From Perkinsus marinus ATCC 50983 (lineage: Eukaryota > Perkinsozoa > Perkinsida > Perkinsidae): a stretch of DNA of 23,816 bases. The DNA is taken from positions 22,393 through 46,208 of the forward strand of contig NW_003212648.1 of assembly GCF_000006405.1 (NCBI RefSeq), written 5' to 3'. This document shows, piece by piece, positions 12,401 through 17,636 of the stretch (position 1 is the stretch's first letter; each line of letters starts with the position of its first letter). The notes under the pieces are model-generated. The model did no database searches and was not told where the DNA came from. It saw only the letters and a list, made by a program, of their open reading frames with translations. A program made the position numbers and the translations under genes.

Positions 12401-15400
12401 ACCTCAGCTGAAGGATGTGAGCATTTCATTGGTAGAGCCTCCAGTGAGAGCTGCAAACAGCTACAGTAAGGGCCAGCTTAAATTTTGTGGCGCGGTGACG
12501 AATTTCCCCCCCAGGTACGATCGAGATCAAGCTAACTCCAATAACCCCTTGCTAACCTACTCCTGATCAAGGGCCACATTATCGATCGTATAAACTCCCA
12601 TTTTGGCATGAATGACGTCGTTTTACGGATTCCCGCGAATACGCAATCTTCTGATGAGATAATCAAAAAAAGTGTCTCGGAAGTGACCATTTCTACCGCG
12701 CTGCTTCCCGGGGCTGAGCTTTCGTACGTTATCGAGAACATAAAGAATCCTGACGAAGTTGGTCCTTCTTCTTGGGAAATTACCACCTATTTGGATACTA
12801 CCATTAAAGACGCTAAACTGAACGCTGAGGGATTCGAGGTGCTCGTGAGGATAGATGTGGACACGCGTGAGAGCAAAGCTGATCCGAGGGTGTATGGAGC
12901 GAAGGAATCGACCATATATTTCTCGATGATGAGTAAGCACTCCCGAGGGTCACTTTTGGGGGATGGGAAAAGGTCGTCTGAGATTCAGTGTATAAAAAAC
13001 ACCACCCTAGGACAAATTTTGGGTTTCGAACGCGCTTCTTCGTGGTAGGATTTTGGAGGAATATTCATAATGATTCAGGATTGAGCATTCCGGAGATTTG
13101 AATATTTCCATCAGTTTTTTCCCTAGACAACCTCGTTAGAGTGTTGTCTATTGATTGCGAATGTCTATGGAATTGGAAGCATAATAATACTTTTGAGCAA
13201 TAATTGCATTAACGCTGATGACACTGGCCCGGTGCTCATTCTGACGTTAATCGAGGAGCTCACTGATGAAACAAACAGTCTTGCGAGGGTATAAAGAATC
13301 GATAATCACAATACTTCGCGATTCGTCGTGACTTACAGGCTGTTCTTATCCGCAGGTTCTCACCTTCTCCATGGTGGGTCTGTTCTTGAGCTGTATGCTC
13401 CGCCAGGGTATGTATTCTACAACAACAGCTTCGTCAGTTTGAGTGGAATTGTAGAAGTTGAAGGACAGCACGGCTCGGAACTGGTAGGCTCTGATGAGTT
13501 CTCTATTTTAAATCAGCGACTATTTCAGAAATCAGATGGTGTGTATGTATACAGGACGCCTATATTAGATGATATCCCTAAAAACACTGAGTTCACCTTT
13601 ACTGTTTCCGCTGACCTCCCAGATAGTCGCTATAGTAAGTTCCCTCGTAATTTCGTGAGAAACAGGTCTCTTTACCAGGTGAAACACGATGGTTGGTGCA
13701 AGTCGTCGACGACAACNNNNNNNNNNNNNNNNNNNNNNNNNNNNNNNNNNNNNNNNNNNNNNNNNNNNNNNNNNNNNNNNNNNNNNNNNNNNNNNNNNNN
13801 NNNNNNNNNNNNNNNNAACGGGTGTTTTACGTGAAGTGGCGCAATACTCTGTGAAAAACCCAATATTTGCGCGCTATGCAGTAGTCGTGAAATATGTTTT
13901 CCACTAGTGTTTTTCATTCCACGGGTGAAACTCCATTATAAGAATTTCCGAAAAGTGCCTTAGACCGAATCGTATTTTCTTTGTTCCTATTGGAATTTCA
14001 ACTTTAGGTTTCCTTTCACCTGAGCGCCATGCTGATCGGCGAGAACTATGTGTCGTTGGAAATAACGGCTCCCAAAGGGTTCAAGTTTTCTATCGGAAGC
14101 TCTTGTGTGACGAACTCCTCAACAGAGGATCAGTGGTCGGTTTTTAACGACTGCAACAGCGATGAGAATGTCGCTACGCTCACTACAGCAACGAATGTAT
14201 TGAATGCAGGTAGGCAATTTTGTGGCGCGCGAAATAGTTATCCTGTTTTGGTTAAACTTGACGGAAAAGACCCGATCCGGTGTGAACAGTATTGGAATAT
14301 ATGTTAGCTTTCATCAGCTGAGCTCAGAAATTTTATTGTGAAAGTTCACATACGAATCCGGGTAGAAGCGCACAGAGAATTCCTCCAAATTTCCTTAGAA
14401 TTTCTCTATGTAGTTGACCATGTTCATATTCCTCCACATTATGTGTGAAACTTCACATTGGAGTAGCATTTCTCAGATGAAGTTCTTATGCCGCATTTTC
14501 TCCCGGGTTCTTTTTTAAGAAATTTTGTTGATTTCTTTGGATTTATTTTGAAATTTTTCCCCTATCGAGGAAAAATTTCTGAAAATTCTTCCTTTGACTC
14601 GCGGTGCTGTCGACCGATAGGACTATACTGAAAAAAGATGCCCTTATTGATTGCGGACCTAAGGCGCTTCTATTCTCTTAAGTTTTCATGCGCTGAGTAG
14701 AAGAACCAGCGACTCACTAGAGTCTCAGCCGTTTAACGTGAAGTGGCGTAATACTCCATGTAAATTCAAGACGTGTATGTTTTCTTGACCGACAACGCAG
14801 CTGCTTTTCGTGGAGTGAATTGTGAAATATGTTTTTCATATCACGGATGAAACTCTAATATTGCTTGTCGTATTGCAGGTCAAACGATTATCGATATGGT
14901 GTGTGTGAATCCTGATGCTACACCACTTGACAATTCCTGGCGACTTGCTCTCTATCTCGATGCTAACATTTCCCATTACTGGTATATTCAGGTCGAGGAC
15001 GGGTATGAAATCAAAGCAATGGAGGCACAGTAAGGAGATTATCAATATTTCGCGCGCCACGAAATAACTTGTTGGCAGGTTTCTGGGCAGTAACCGTCTT
15101 GGCGTGAGCGCTCCGGGATTTTTCACATTCGTGTCTTCCCAGGAAATAGTTGGTCCTATTCAAATCGATATAGTGAGTTCAACTTTGTCTACACTTTTCT
15201 GTGCAAGCAGTGTTGGAGGAATATGTGTTCGCTCTCCTCAGCTGAGTTCAAGAGTTTCTTCACTAATTATAGAAGTTTATATACAAATTGTGATAAAAGT
15301 GTACAGAAAACACTGAGGATTTCCCAGAATTTCCGCAGAATATTAATATTGTCACCAACACATGTGGCTATTTTTTCGCATTTTGTGAAAGTTTTTCAAG

Positions 15401-17115
15401 TTAACGAACAACCTGAATAGCAGAGTTACATTCACGAAAAAGATGACGATCAGTTGTATTTGTTGCACTGCTCGTTCAAGTGCTCGTTGTAATTGAAGAC
15501 TCAGTCTTATTGCAGACACCACCGGTCGGGTATGAACTGAAGTGTACCCCGTCGTATCGTGTCGGTCTGTTGACGCCTCCTCAATGCGAGGAACAGATCG
15601 GCACTACGGGGTCAGCCATCAAGCTTCAGTTTTCTGAGGTGTCCATCGATCAAGGGATGTAGAGTCCGCCCGGGTTCGATCCTCGGCTAGGTTATTTTTT
15701 CAGAGGTTTCACTGTGGCTATTGAGATCGTCAACCCCGGTGCTCCGCTTACACCAGACCCTGATACTGGCATCAGTAGAAATACTTTCGAGCTGATACTT
15801 CGTGATACAGAAGGCAACACCATCGACGCTAATATGGCGGTCCTAGGCATGGTGAGTTCGTAGAGAATCACTCCATAATAATGCTGTTATGAGAGGGAGC
15901 TGTCGCAGCAGAGGAGTATAATTGTCGAGACATAGCCAGAATCAATTCGCCTCCTCCTACTTTGGTCGGAATTCAGCAAGTATGAATGCTGTATTTGAGG
16001 ATATCGACGCCTGTTTGCTCGGACGCGTCATTATTAGTAAGAGCGGCATCCACAATAGCAAACAAAGAACTGAGGTCGCTATATGAGCTTTGAAGAGATC
16101 GAGAACTTGGCAGAGTTAATGATTACTTTACTGTGTAATGGGGTGAATCCCTCAGGATCTGGCCAACGTCCCGATCATTGGCTCCGCCCTAGCATGGGAT
16201 GCAGTAGAAGCTCAGAGCATCTCGAAAGTTCAAATAGTCCTAAAAATCAGTCGAGATATGCAACCTGAAGAGGTGCTCGAAATACATGTAAGATGCCGTT
16301 GACTTGTCACAGTTGAGATTTGCTGTATCAATCAGGTCGAGGCGCCCCAGGACGTGGCAATGACCGCTCCATCCAACGTCGTATTGTCCGACAACATCCC
16401 CGTATCGGATGTGGCTCCGGTGAGTGCCTTACTGATCTGCGGTGTGGGGGGATTGTACACATAGTCAACTAGACGTGTAGGTGATACTCGTGAAATTTCT
16501 GAGAAACATTGATGAAATTCTCATTGGTTTCTGTACATTTACATCTGAGTTTGTATGTGAACATGTATAGTTAGTGAGGAAACTCCTGAGCCCAGCTGAG
16601 GGAAGCGAACATATATTCCAAGATTGCCGAGCTGTTCGTACGTTACTTTTTTACCAGGTATCAGTAGCCGGAAATCGCCTCATTATTCGTCTTATGAGAG
16701 CATCACTGAGTCTAGGACTAGTAACAGAAGTTGAAGGTCTTCGCGAGGGAACGGTGAGAGACCTGTTTGTTCTGTGTTCGTGTAGCATGGTCGCTCAGGT
16801 GATCATTAATTTCTCGGTGAAAAATCCATCACAGCTGCCGAACGCGAACTACTGGGTTGTTAAAATGCTAGGCGAGGATCGGGTTTTGGTATTTCAGCAC
16901 GTTTTTGAAGGGTATTCACTGAGCTAAATAGTCCGCTTCCGGACGATTTCGCCCACTTCAGGTATCGATTCGGGGAGGAATCAGCAGTTCCTTATGCCTC
17001 TATTGGTCCTTCGGGGCCGACTGCTGAAGCCCCATCGATGATTTATCATTTACCAACTTACCACATATCTCCTTTTTTAGTCTTGTCATGCATGGTAATC
17101 ATTGCTTATTGGTGA
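129..17115 (+). CDS. Giant multi-exon repeat protein, secreted or surface, 5' partial
   Basis: This gene of about 41 exons starts before the window and has its stop at 17113-17115. Exons supported by phase: 129-421, 467-643, 787-908, 1776-1891, 2229-2782, 2937-3283, 3734-3865, 3915-4048, 4195-4296, 4616-4666, 5082-5233, 5716-5928, 5977-6167, 6815-6945, 6994-7856, 7913-8180, 8229-8353, 8458-8761, 8832-9003, 9187-9314, 9829-10233, 10281-10409, 11008-11176, 11608-11775, 11821-11957, 12112-12326, 12389-12465, 14008-14209, 14879-15029, 15079-15172, 15704-15851, 15914-15979, 16156-16287, 16336-16419, 16658-16753, 16799-16911, 16962-17115. Junctions at 12515-13634 and at the start of the exon ending 15658 are unresolved; 4616-4666 is weak. 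The protein repeats a module with APxGFxF-x-C, then VxNPxxxPxxNxW. Cysteine-rich units (CYCD, YKVCWS) precede it. The function is unknown; an adhesion or coat role is inference. Confidence 0.85.
422..466 (+). other. 45-nt intron made of a tRNA 3' half
   Basis: From its GT the intron reads like the 3' part of a tRNA gene. AAAGGTC resembles a variable loop, followed by a T-arm (434-450) with the B-box GGTTCGAATCC (437-447), a 7-nt 3' acceptor strand, discriminator A (458) and a T5 run. CAG then closes the intron. No matching 5' acceptor strand occurs upstream, so this is not a whole tRNA gene. The bases before the GT read TTCAA, as in a Leu-CAA anticodon loop; that may be chance because they are also coding. 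Phase 2 on both sides supports removal. Confidence 0.75.
644..786 (+). other. Intron with hAT-MITE fragment
   Basis: The intron begins GTAAAC and ends TTTTCAG. The part from about 675 to 745 begins CAGTGTGACAATAT and continues with internal sequence seen in the MITE copies elsewhere (GACAATATGAAAATT, then GGGAAATTC). Only one end of the element is present. The flanking exons join in phase 2 through a split Ser codon. Confidence 0.55.
987..1161 (+). mobile_element. hAT-type MITE, copy in intron 909-1775
   Basis: This is a 175-bp non-coding element starting CAGTG and ending CACACTG. Its internal sequence is shared with the other copies (TTCCTCAGCTGA near one end, ACACATGTAGTTGA near the other). 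It is flanked by AACTGAGT (979-986) and TACTGAGT (1162-1169), a 7/8 match and so a probable 8-bp target duplication. An 8-bp duplication with CAGTG termini fits the hAT superfamily. No transposase is encoded, so it would need one in trans. The rest of the 867-nt intron shows nothing I recognise. Confidence 0.75.
1892..2228 (+). other. Intron with three consecutive hairpins
   Basis: The donor is GTAAGT and the acceptor ends ATCAG. Inside are three inverted repeats in a row: 1939-1955 with 1961-1977; 1985-1992 with 2020-2027, which encloses a perfect TGTATATGA/TCATATACA at 2000-2018; and 2051-2057 with 2069-2075. I see no other feature. Confidence 0.6.
2229..2782 (+). CDS. Exon of giant gene: second CYC-type unit
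   Basis: A 554-nt exon entered in phase 0 and left in phase 2 at GTGAGC. It encodes VGSTPAVTWV, then STGEYKVCWSES and FVAEAGTLVI, the counterpart of the WVAVCYC...LVRGP stretch in exon 129-421. A beta-rich segment with few cysteines follows (LASLSLLTIEPDVSQ), with a cysteine pair near the end. It shows that the N-terminal part of the protein is itself repetitive. Confidence 0.8.
2783..2936 (+). mobile_element. Intron almost filled by one hAT-MITE
   Basis: About 10 nt after the donor GTGAGC, MITE sequence starts (GCGTGTTGGACTTTGTGTGG, then CTCTCCTCAGCT). It continues through the internal part (GAATTCGGGCAGAAATTTGC) almost to the acceptor CATGTGCAG. The second terminus is lost or too diverged to see. 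The flanking exons join as a split Arg codon. Confidence 0.65.
2937..3283 (+). CDS. Exon of giant gene: beta segment with EGF-like tail
   Basis: The exon reads YKIVMHAIARETLTKTQPLN at its start and ends with a cysteine cluster, KCQPCRTEEDCGNSD, typical of small EGF- or knottin-like domains. It is entered in phase 2 and left in phase 1. The following exon 3734-3865 adds further cysteines (WCVTPIVASC). Confidence 0.75.
3284..3733 (+). other. Intron with two perfect inverted repeats
   Basis: Two adjacent perfect palindromes lie here: CACGGGGTTGTTGA (3362-3375) with its complement at 3377-3390, and AACAAGAACAAC (3397-3408) with its complement at 3410-3421. The spacer of each is a single base. 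The 3' end carries the AATCTTGCAATCTTGC motif (3691-3706) shared with two other introns. Nothing else is recognisable. Confidence 0.65.
3866..3914 (+). other. 49-nt intron consisting mostly of a shared 28-nt motif
   Basis: After the donor GTGAGG, positions 3879-3906 are identical over 28 nt to 88-115, which lies just before the acceptor of exon 129-421. A disturbed copy sits at 3691-3725. The intron joins exons in phase 1 through a split Leu codon. Confidence 0.7.
4297..4615 (+). other. Intron, no recognisable content
   Basis: This follows the exon ending AGAAGCGTTCCCACACTACG. A donor GTATGT and an acceptor TTTCAACTCAG bound it, but the next exon (4616-4666) is short and only weakly supported, so the intron may run on. 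I see no repeat or RNA gene in it. Confidence 0.4.
4929..4961 (-). other. Antisense tRNA T-arm-like relic
   Basis: On the minus strand this reads GGTCCCCGGTTCGATCCCCG followed by a 7-nt acceptor-like tail ending ACA and then T-rich sequence. The B-box complement is at 4943-4953. The T-loop has one extra base compared with a normal tRNA, and no 5' acceptor strand is evident. It lies in the intron 4667-5081 and is therefore opposite in sense to the gene. I call it a relic, not a gene. Confidence 0.45.
5234..5715 (+). other. AT-rich intron, nothing recognised
   Basis: Donor GTGAGT after the exon ending GAGGAGGATGCTGGCCCGCA; acceptor TTTTTCTCTCTCAG. The middle holds A- and T-runs and GAAATTTC-like inverted bits, but no copy of the repeat families described elsewhere and no gene. 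Confidence 0.5.
6168..6814 (+). other. Long intron holding a TIR element
   Basis: The intron starts GTAGGG, with the GGCGCG near-palindrome ten bases in (TTTCGTGGCGCGTGACG, 6176-6192). It carries the element 6323-6744 described separately and ends TTTTCTCTTTCAG. The flanking exons join in phase 1 through a split Gly codon (AL-GVISQPGY). Confidence 0.7.
6323..6744 (+). mobile_element. Non-autonomous TIR element with nested inner TIRs
   Basis: The left end reads CAGGTCAAATTACT...CAAGTTGAATTTTTTAC. The right end is its inverted complement (about 6700-6744), starting GTAAAAAAATTAAACTTG and ending AATTTGACCTG. Inside is a second inverted pair, AGTTTCACCCG (6567-6577) and CGCGTGAAACT (6673-6683). 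No clear target duplication is visible (8-mers CGCATTTC and AGAATGCT differ) and no ORF looks like a transposase. The inner segment GTTTCACCCG...GAAGTGGCGTAG recurs at 13817-13960 and 14729-14870, and more weakly at 11275-11490. Confidence 0.55.
6994..7856 (+). CDS. Largest exon of giant gene: one full module
   Basis: 863 nt, entered after CAG in phase 0 (SDSTNVWTFEVNQKDSG) and left in phase 2. Motifs in order: NVWTF near the start, VWVEAPAGFDFSNYC around residue 100, a paired cysteine further on, RWTITTRTKSG near residue 190, and RIVAPGGYKWEF at the end. It therefore shows the complete order of the repeat: ligand- or Ca-domain-like APxGFxF, Cys, then the NxxW block. The Met inside the frame is not a start; the upstream exon is spliced to it in frame. 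Confidence 0.85.
8181..8228 (+). other. 48-nt intron with GGCGCG near-palindrome
   Basis: The intron starts GTAGGG and ends ACGTAG. Removing it joins TGRSE to AGVEDAPPVQALING in phase 0. Its centre is AATTATGTGGCGCGTGACGA, one of eight intronic copies of this motif. Confidence 0.75.
8354..8457 (+). other. 104-nt intron containing a whole tRNA gene
   Basis: Donor GTGAGT (8354) and acceptor GGTTTTTCAG (ending 8457). Splicing restores a split Arg codon and the module motif TPIAR-GGGLVIEGPTGF, so the boundaries are firm. A 13-nt leader precedes the tRNA-Arg gene; the 18 nt after it combine the Pol III T-run and the polypyrimidine tract. Confidence 0.9.
8367..8439 (+). tRNA. tRNA-Arg (anticodon TCG)
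   Basis: A complete 73-nt cloverleaf. The acceptor GGTCTCG pairs with CGAGATC, with one G-U. The D-arm is GCCT/AGGC. The anticodon stem TTGGT/ACCAA surrounds the loop CTTCGGA, which gives TCG. The T-arm is GTGGG-TTCGAGT-CCCAC and the discriminator is G. CCA is not encoded. The A-box TGGCCTAATGG and the B-box GGTTCGAGTCC are intact, and a T5 terminator follows directly. It has no intron. It lies in the sense direction inside an intron of the giant gene. Confidence 0.95.
8458..8761 (+). CDS. Exon of giant gene: module with GPTGF and NPS motifs
   Basis: Entered in phase 2, it reads GGGLVIEGPTGFIFEKEC, then ITAGISGIAAGMYKF, VQNPSTVSDTIGMWTFHSY and YLDYSTQ. The next exon 8832-9003 starts TGFSYN, matching the later junction YAQFPG-FSVNF (11176/11608), so the intron position inside the module is conserved between repeats. 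Confidence 0.85.
9315..9828 (+). other. Intron with GGCGCG motif and a MITE with a duplicated end
   Basis: Twelve bases after the donor GTGAGT is CGCGCGCCACGAAATTA (9326-9342), the inverted form of the near-palindrome. A hAT-MITE copy follows at 9542-9718. Its right end is then repeated at about 9720-9777. The acceptor is ATTGATAACAG. Confidence 0.65.
9542..9777 (+). mobile_element. hAT-MITE with tandemly repeated terminal segment
   Basis: The left end is diverged (CAGTCGTACAGGGACATGG). The right end CTCCAACACTG at 9718 is followed by a second, slightly different copy of the last roughly 55 bp, ending CCAACATTG at 9777. Both carry AACTCCTGAGCTC and AACATATATTCCTACTCC. No convincing target duplication is seen. 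Confidence 0.65.
9829..10233 (+). CDS. Exon of giant gene
   Basis: A 405-nt, phase 0 to phase 0 exon reading VLDATKSTDD at its start. It contains the spacer LGILRNPNATPQRNKWLIEY and ends PGGGLIE, continued across a 47-nt intron by IEAPTGFLIASEC. The APTGF motif is thus split from the preceding strand by an intron, as in the other modules. Confidence 0.85.
10509..10709 (-). mobile_element. hAT-type MITE, best preserved copy
   Basis: A 201-bp element in intron 10410-11007, bounded by CAGTGTGGGG and CTAACACTG, with CTTTTCTC exactly repeated on both sides (10501-10508 and 10710-10717). The terminal inverted repeats are about 20 bp and imperfect. The exact 8-bp duplication with CAGTG ends supports hAT. 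It has no coding capacity. It is in the opposite orientation to the copies at 987 and 14287. The rest of the intron, 10718-11007, shows nothing recognisable. Confidence 0.85.
11177..11607 (+). other. Intron with diverged TIR-element remnants
   Basis: Short matches to the 6323-6744 element (ATGCGATATTCGCG, 11348-11361) and inverted AACGCG/CGCGTT bits lie here. Near the 3' end is GCCGCGTCACTGCGCCACAA, a broken form of the GGCGCG motif. The acceptor is TTTGTATCTCAG; the exons join as PG-FSVNF. Confidence 0.45.
11958..12111 (+). other. Intron whose 3' splice site lies in a MITE fragment
   Basis: From 12040 the intron is MITE sequence (CAGTTTGTGGGAAAATATGC, then TTAACTACATGTGTTGGTGA). The acceptor TTTGGTGACAG at 12111 is in its internal part. 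Splicing from 11957 joins in phase 0. A second possible AG lies 21 nt downstream in the same frame. Confidence 0.5.
12327..12388 (+). other. 62-nt intron made of a tRNA 3' half
   Basis: The intron starts GTACGGGTAGGTCGCGGG and runs through the B-box GGTTCGAACCC (12343-12353), an acceptor-like strand, discriminator A and T5. A further stretch, AAATATACTCACCAAACAG, supplies the acceptor. Splicing joins VRASAV through a split Leu codon to YAIIPQLKDVSISLVEP in phase 2. An alternative donor at 12307 gives the wrong phase. The T-stem pairs only partly, so the tRNA part has decayed. Confidence 0.7.
12466..12514 (+). other. 49-nt intron with GGCGCG near-palindrome
   Basis: Donor GTAAGG, centre AAATTTTGTGGCGCGGTGAC, acceptor TTTCCCCCCCAG. 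Removal joins NSY to TIEIKLTP through a split Ser codon. Confidence 0.75.
12515..12932 (+). CDS. Exon of giant gene with apparent 1-nt frame break
   Basis: The first 13 codons read TIEIKLTPITP, then the frame closes within about ten codons. From about 12553 a second frame reads LLIKGHIIDRINSHFG and continues well into VVLRIPANTQ, IENIKNPDEVGPSSWEITTY and beyond. Both halves fit the module in the right order and no GT lies between them. One extra base in ACCCCTTGC would explain it. A candidate donor GTAAGC follows 12932, but the exons between there and 13340 could not be linked by phase. Confidence 0.6.
13127..13288 (+). CDS. Possible exon of giant gene
   Basis: Open from the acceptor TTTTTTCCCTAG to a donor GTATAA, 54 codons, ending CINADDTGPVLILTLIEELT and TNSLAR. 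The C-terminal half looks like module sequence. Phases on either side do not match the neighbouring candidate exons, so the boundaries are doubtful. Confidence 0.35.
13328..13634 (+). CDS. Exon of giant gene: APPGY module
   Basis: Reads TYRLFLSAGSHLLHGGSVLE, then LYAPPGYVFYNN and FTFTVSADLPDSRY up to the donor GTAAGT at 13635. The exact 5' boundary is not resolved; an in-frame acceptor ACTTACAG ends at 13338. The following intron runs into the assembly gap. Confidence 0.65.
13717..13816. other. Assembly gap (100 N)
   Basis: Exactly 100 N, the conventional size for a gap of unknown length. It lies in the intron between exons ending 13634 and starting 14008, so an additional exon could be missing. 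Sequence resuming at 13817 is a partial copy of the inner part of the TIR element at 6567-6683. Confidence 0.95.
13817..13960 (+). repeat. Partial copy of the inner TIR repeat
   Basis: Shares TACGTGAAGTGGCG and GCAGTAGTCGTGAAATATG with 6575-6660, and ends GGGTGAAACTCCATTATA, comparable to CGCGTGAAACTCCAATATTA at 6673. It is truncated on the left by the gap. A more diverged copy is at 14729-14870. Confidence 0.6.
14008..14209 (+). CDS. Exon of giant gene: APKGF module
   Basis: The acceptor is TTCAACTTTAG and the donor GTAGGC. It reads VSFHLSAMLIGENYVSLEI, TAPKGFKFSIGSSC and a second cysteine, ending TTATNVLNA in phase 1. The Gly codon is completed by the next exon (GQTIIDMVCVNPDATPLDNSW). Confidence 0.8.
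14287..14441 (+). mobile_element. hAT-type MITE copy in intron 14210-14878
   Basis: Starts CAGTATTGGAATATATG and ends TATTCCTCCACATTA. The flanks GGTGTGAA (14279-14286) and TGTGTGAA (14442-14449) match at 7 of 8 positions. The internal part has TCAGCTGAGCTCAG and ATGTAGTTGACCATG. Elsewhere in this 669-nt intron are the GGCGCG motif at 14219 and an inner-TIR repeat relic (14729-14870). Confidence 0.7.
15030..15078 (+). other. 49-nt intron with inverted GGCGCG motif
   Basis: Donor GTAAGG, centre ATTTCGCGCGCCACGAAAT, which is itself a near-perfect palindrome, acceptor TGTTGGCAG. Splicing restores a Gln codon and FLGSNRLGVSAPGFF. Confidence 0.75.
15208..15383 (+). mobile_element. hAT-type MITE copy
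   Basis: Starts CAGTGTTGGAGGAATATGTG. The right end has decayed but TGTGCAAG (15200-15207) and TGTGAAAG (15384-15391) are a 7/8 direct repeat at the expected place. It lies in the intron that begins GTGAGT at 15173; its acceptor, near 15472, is not resolved. Confidence 0.65.
15473..15658 (+). CDS. Exon of giant gene, start unresolved
   Basis: Reads VLVVIEDSVLLQTPPVGYEL, KCTPSYRVGLLTPPQCEEQ and ends FSEVSIDQG plus two bases before the tRNA-like intron. PPVGYELKC is the APxGF equivalent. The upstream acceptor could not be chosen by phase. Confidence 0.65.
15659..15703 (+). other. 45-nt intron made of a tRNA 3' half
   Basis: Starts GTAGAGTCCG. The T-arm CCGGG-TTCGATC-CTCGG pairs fully (one G-U), followed by CTAGGTT, discriminator A and T6, then CAG. 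B-box at 15673-15682. Removing it in phase 2 gives VSIDQGI-GFTVAIEIVNPG, which aligns with ITAGMYKFCLTVQNPS of another module. No 5' acceptor partner (AACCTAG) occurs upstream. Confidence 0.75.
16440..16626 (-). mobile_element. hAT-type MITE copy in intron 16420-16657
   Basis: Starts CGGTGTGGGGGGATTG and ends CATATATTCCAAGATTG. The flanks CTGATCTG and CCGAGCTG match at 6 of 8 positions. Without the element and one flank the intron would be about 43 nt, the size of the mini-introns in this gene, which suggests insertion into such an intron. Confidence 0.7.
16962..17115 (+). CDS. Last exon of giant gene: GPI- or membrane-anchor tail
   Basis: After the 50-nt intron 16912-16961 the frame reads YRFGEESAVPYASIGPSGPT, then EAPSMIYHLPTYHISPFLVL and SCMVIIAYW before TGA. 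A Ser/Ala/Pro-rich linker, a hydrophobic stretch and no basic tail resemble a GPI signal. A C-terminal membrane helix is the alternative. The shorter in-frame ending inside the intron (YSLS-stop) is less likely. Confidence 0.75.
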
Positions 17116-17636
17116 GCAGAGCCAATCAGTGTATCATTGTAATGATGTGGGACAATCATTGATTTGTGTTCCACAAAGTGTCGAAGTTGGATGGAATAAC
17201 TGCGACATACCACAATCTCAGCACATCTACGCGACAGTGCAAGACCAAGTTGAATGTCGTCTTTGATATATAAGACTGCTGAACGCTATGTTGAGTTGGG
17301 CTGACTCAGCTGTGTTAACTACTGCACACTCTAGCTAACATAAGCTATTGATATCGGACTACGCTGTATATATCCTATGACCTGTTACACCTTAGGGAAG
17401 TGTAATACGATAGGTTGTGGATCAAAAGTGACTCCCAATATACACATTACCGTATAAGCTCTTCGCGAATTTGTAGCGCAAACCAATGATGTACGATCCA
17501 ATTAGAAGTAACTTGACCAAACGCAAATTGTCTATGGGTTGAGTGATTGAAAGTACACTGTCTTTCTCAGAAGTTTTATTGATACAATTGAACAGAGGCT
17601 AGTGATGCAATATAACAGTAGTGAGCAGCAGATTGT
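17116..17636. other. Convergent intergenic region
   Basis: This lies between the stop of the giant gene and the stop of the anamorsin gene and must hold both 3' UTRs. It contains small inverted repeats (for example ATTGG/CCAAT around the giant gene's stop, and TCATTGTAATGA). No canonical AATAAA stands out and no gene is seen. Confidence 0.55.

Noticed and set aside
17107-17127. ATTGG/CCAAT hairpin across the giant gene's stop codon as a stop-readthrough signal
   Set aside because: The stem is only 5-6 bp and no coding sequence continues after the stop.
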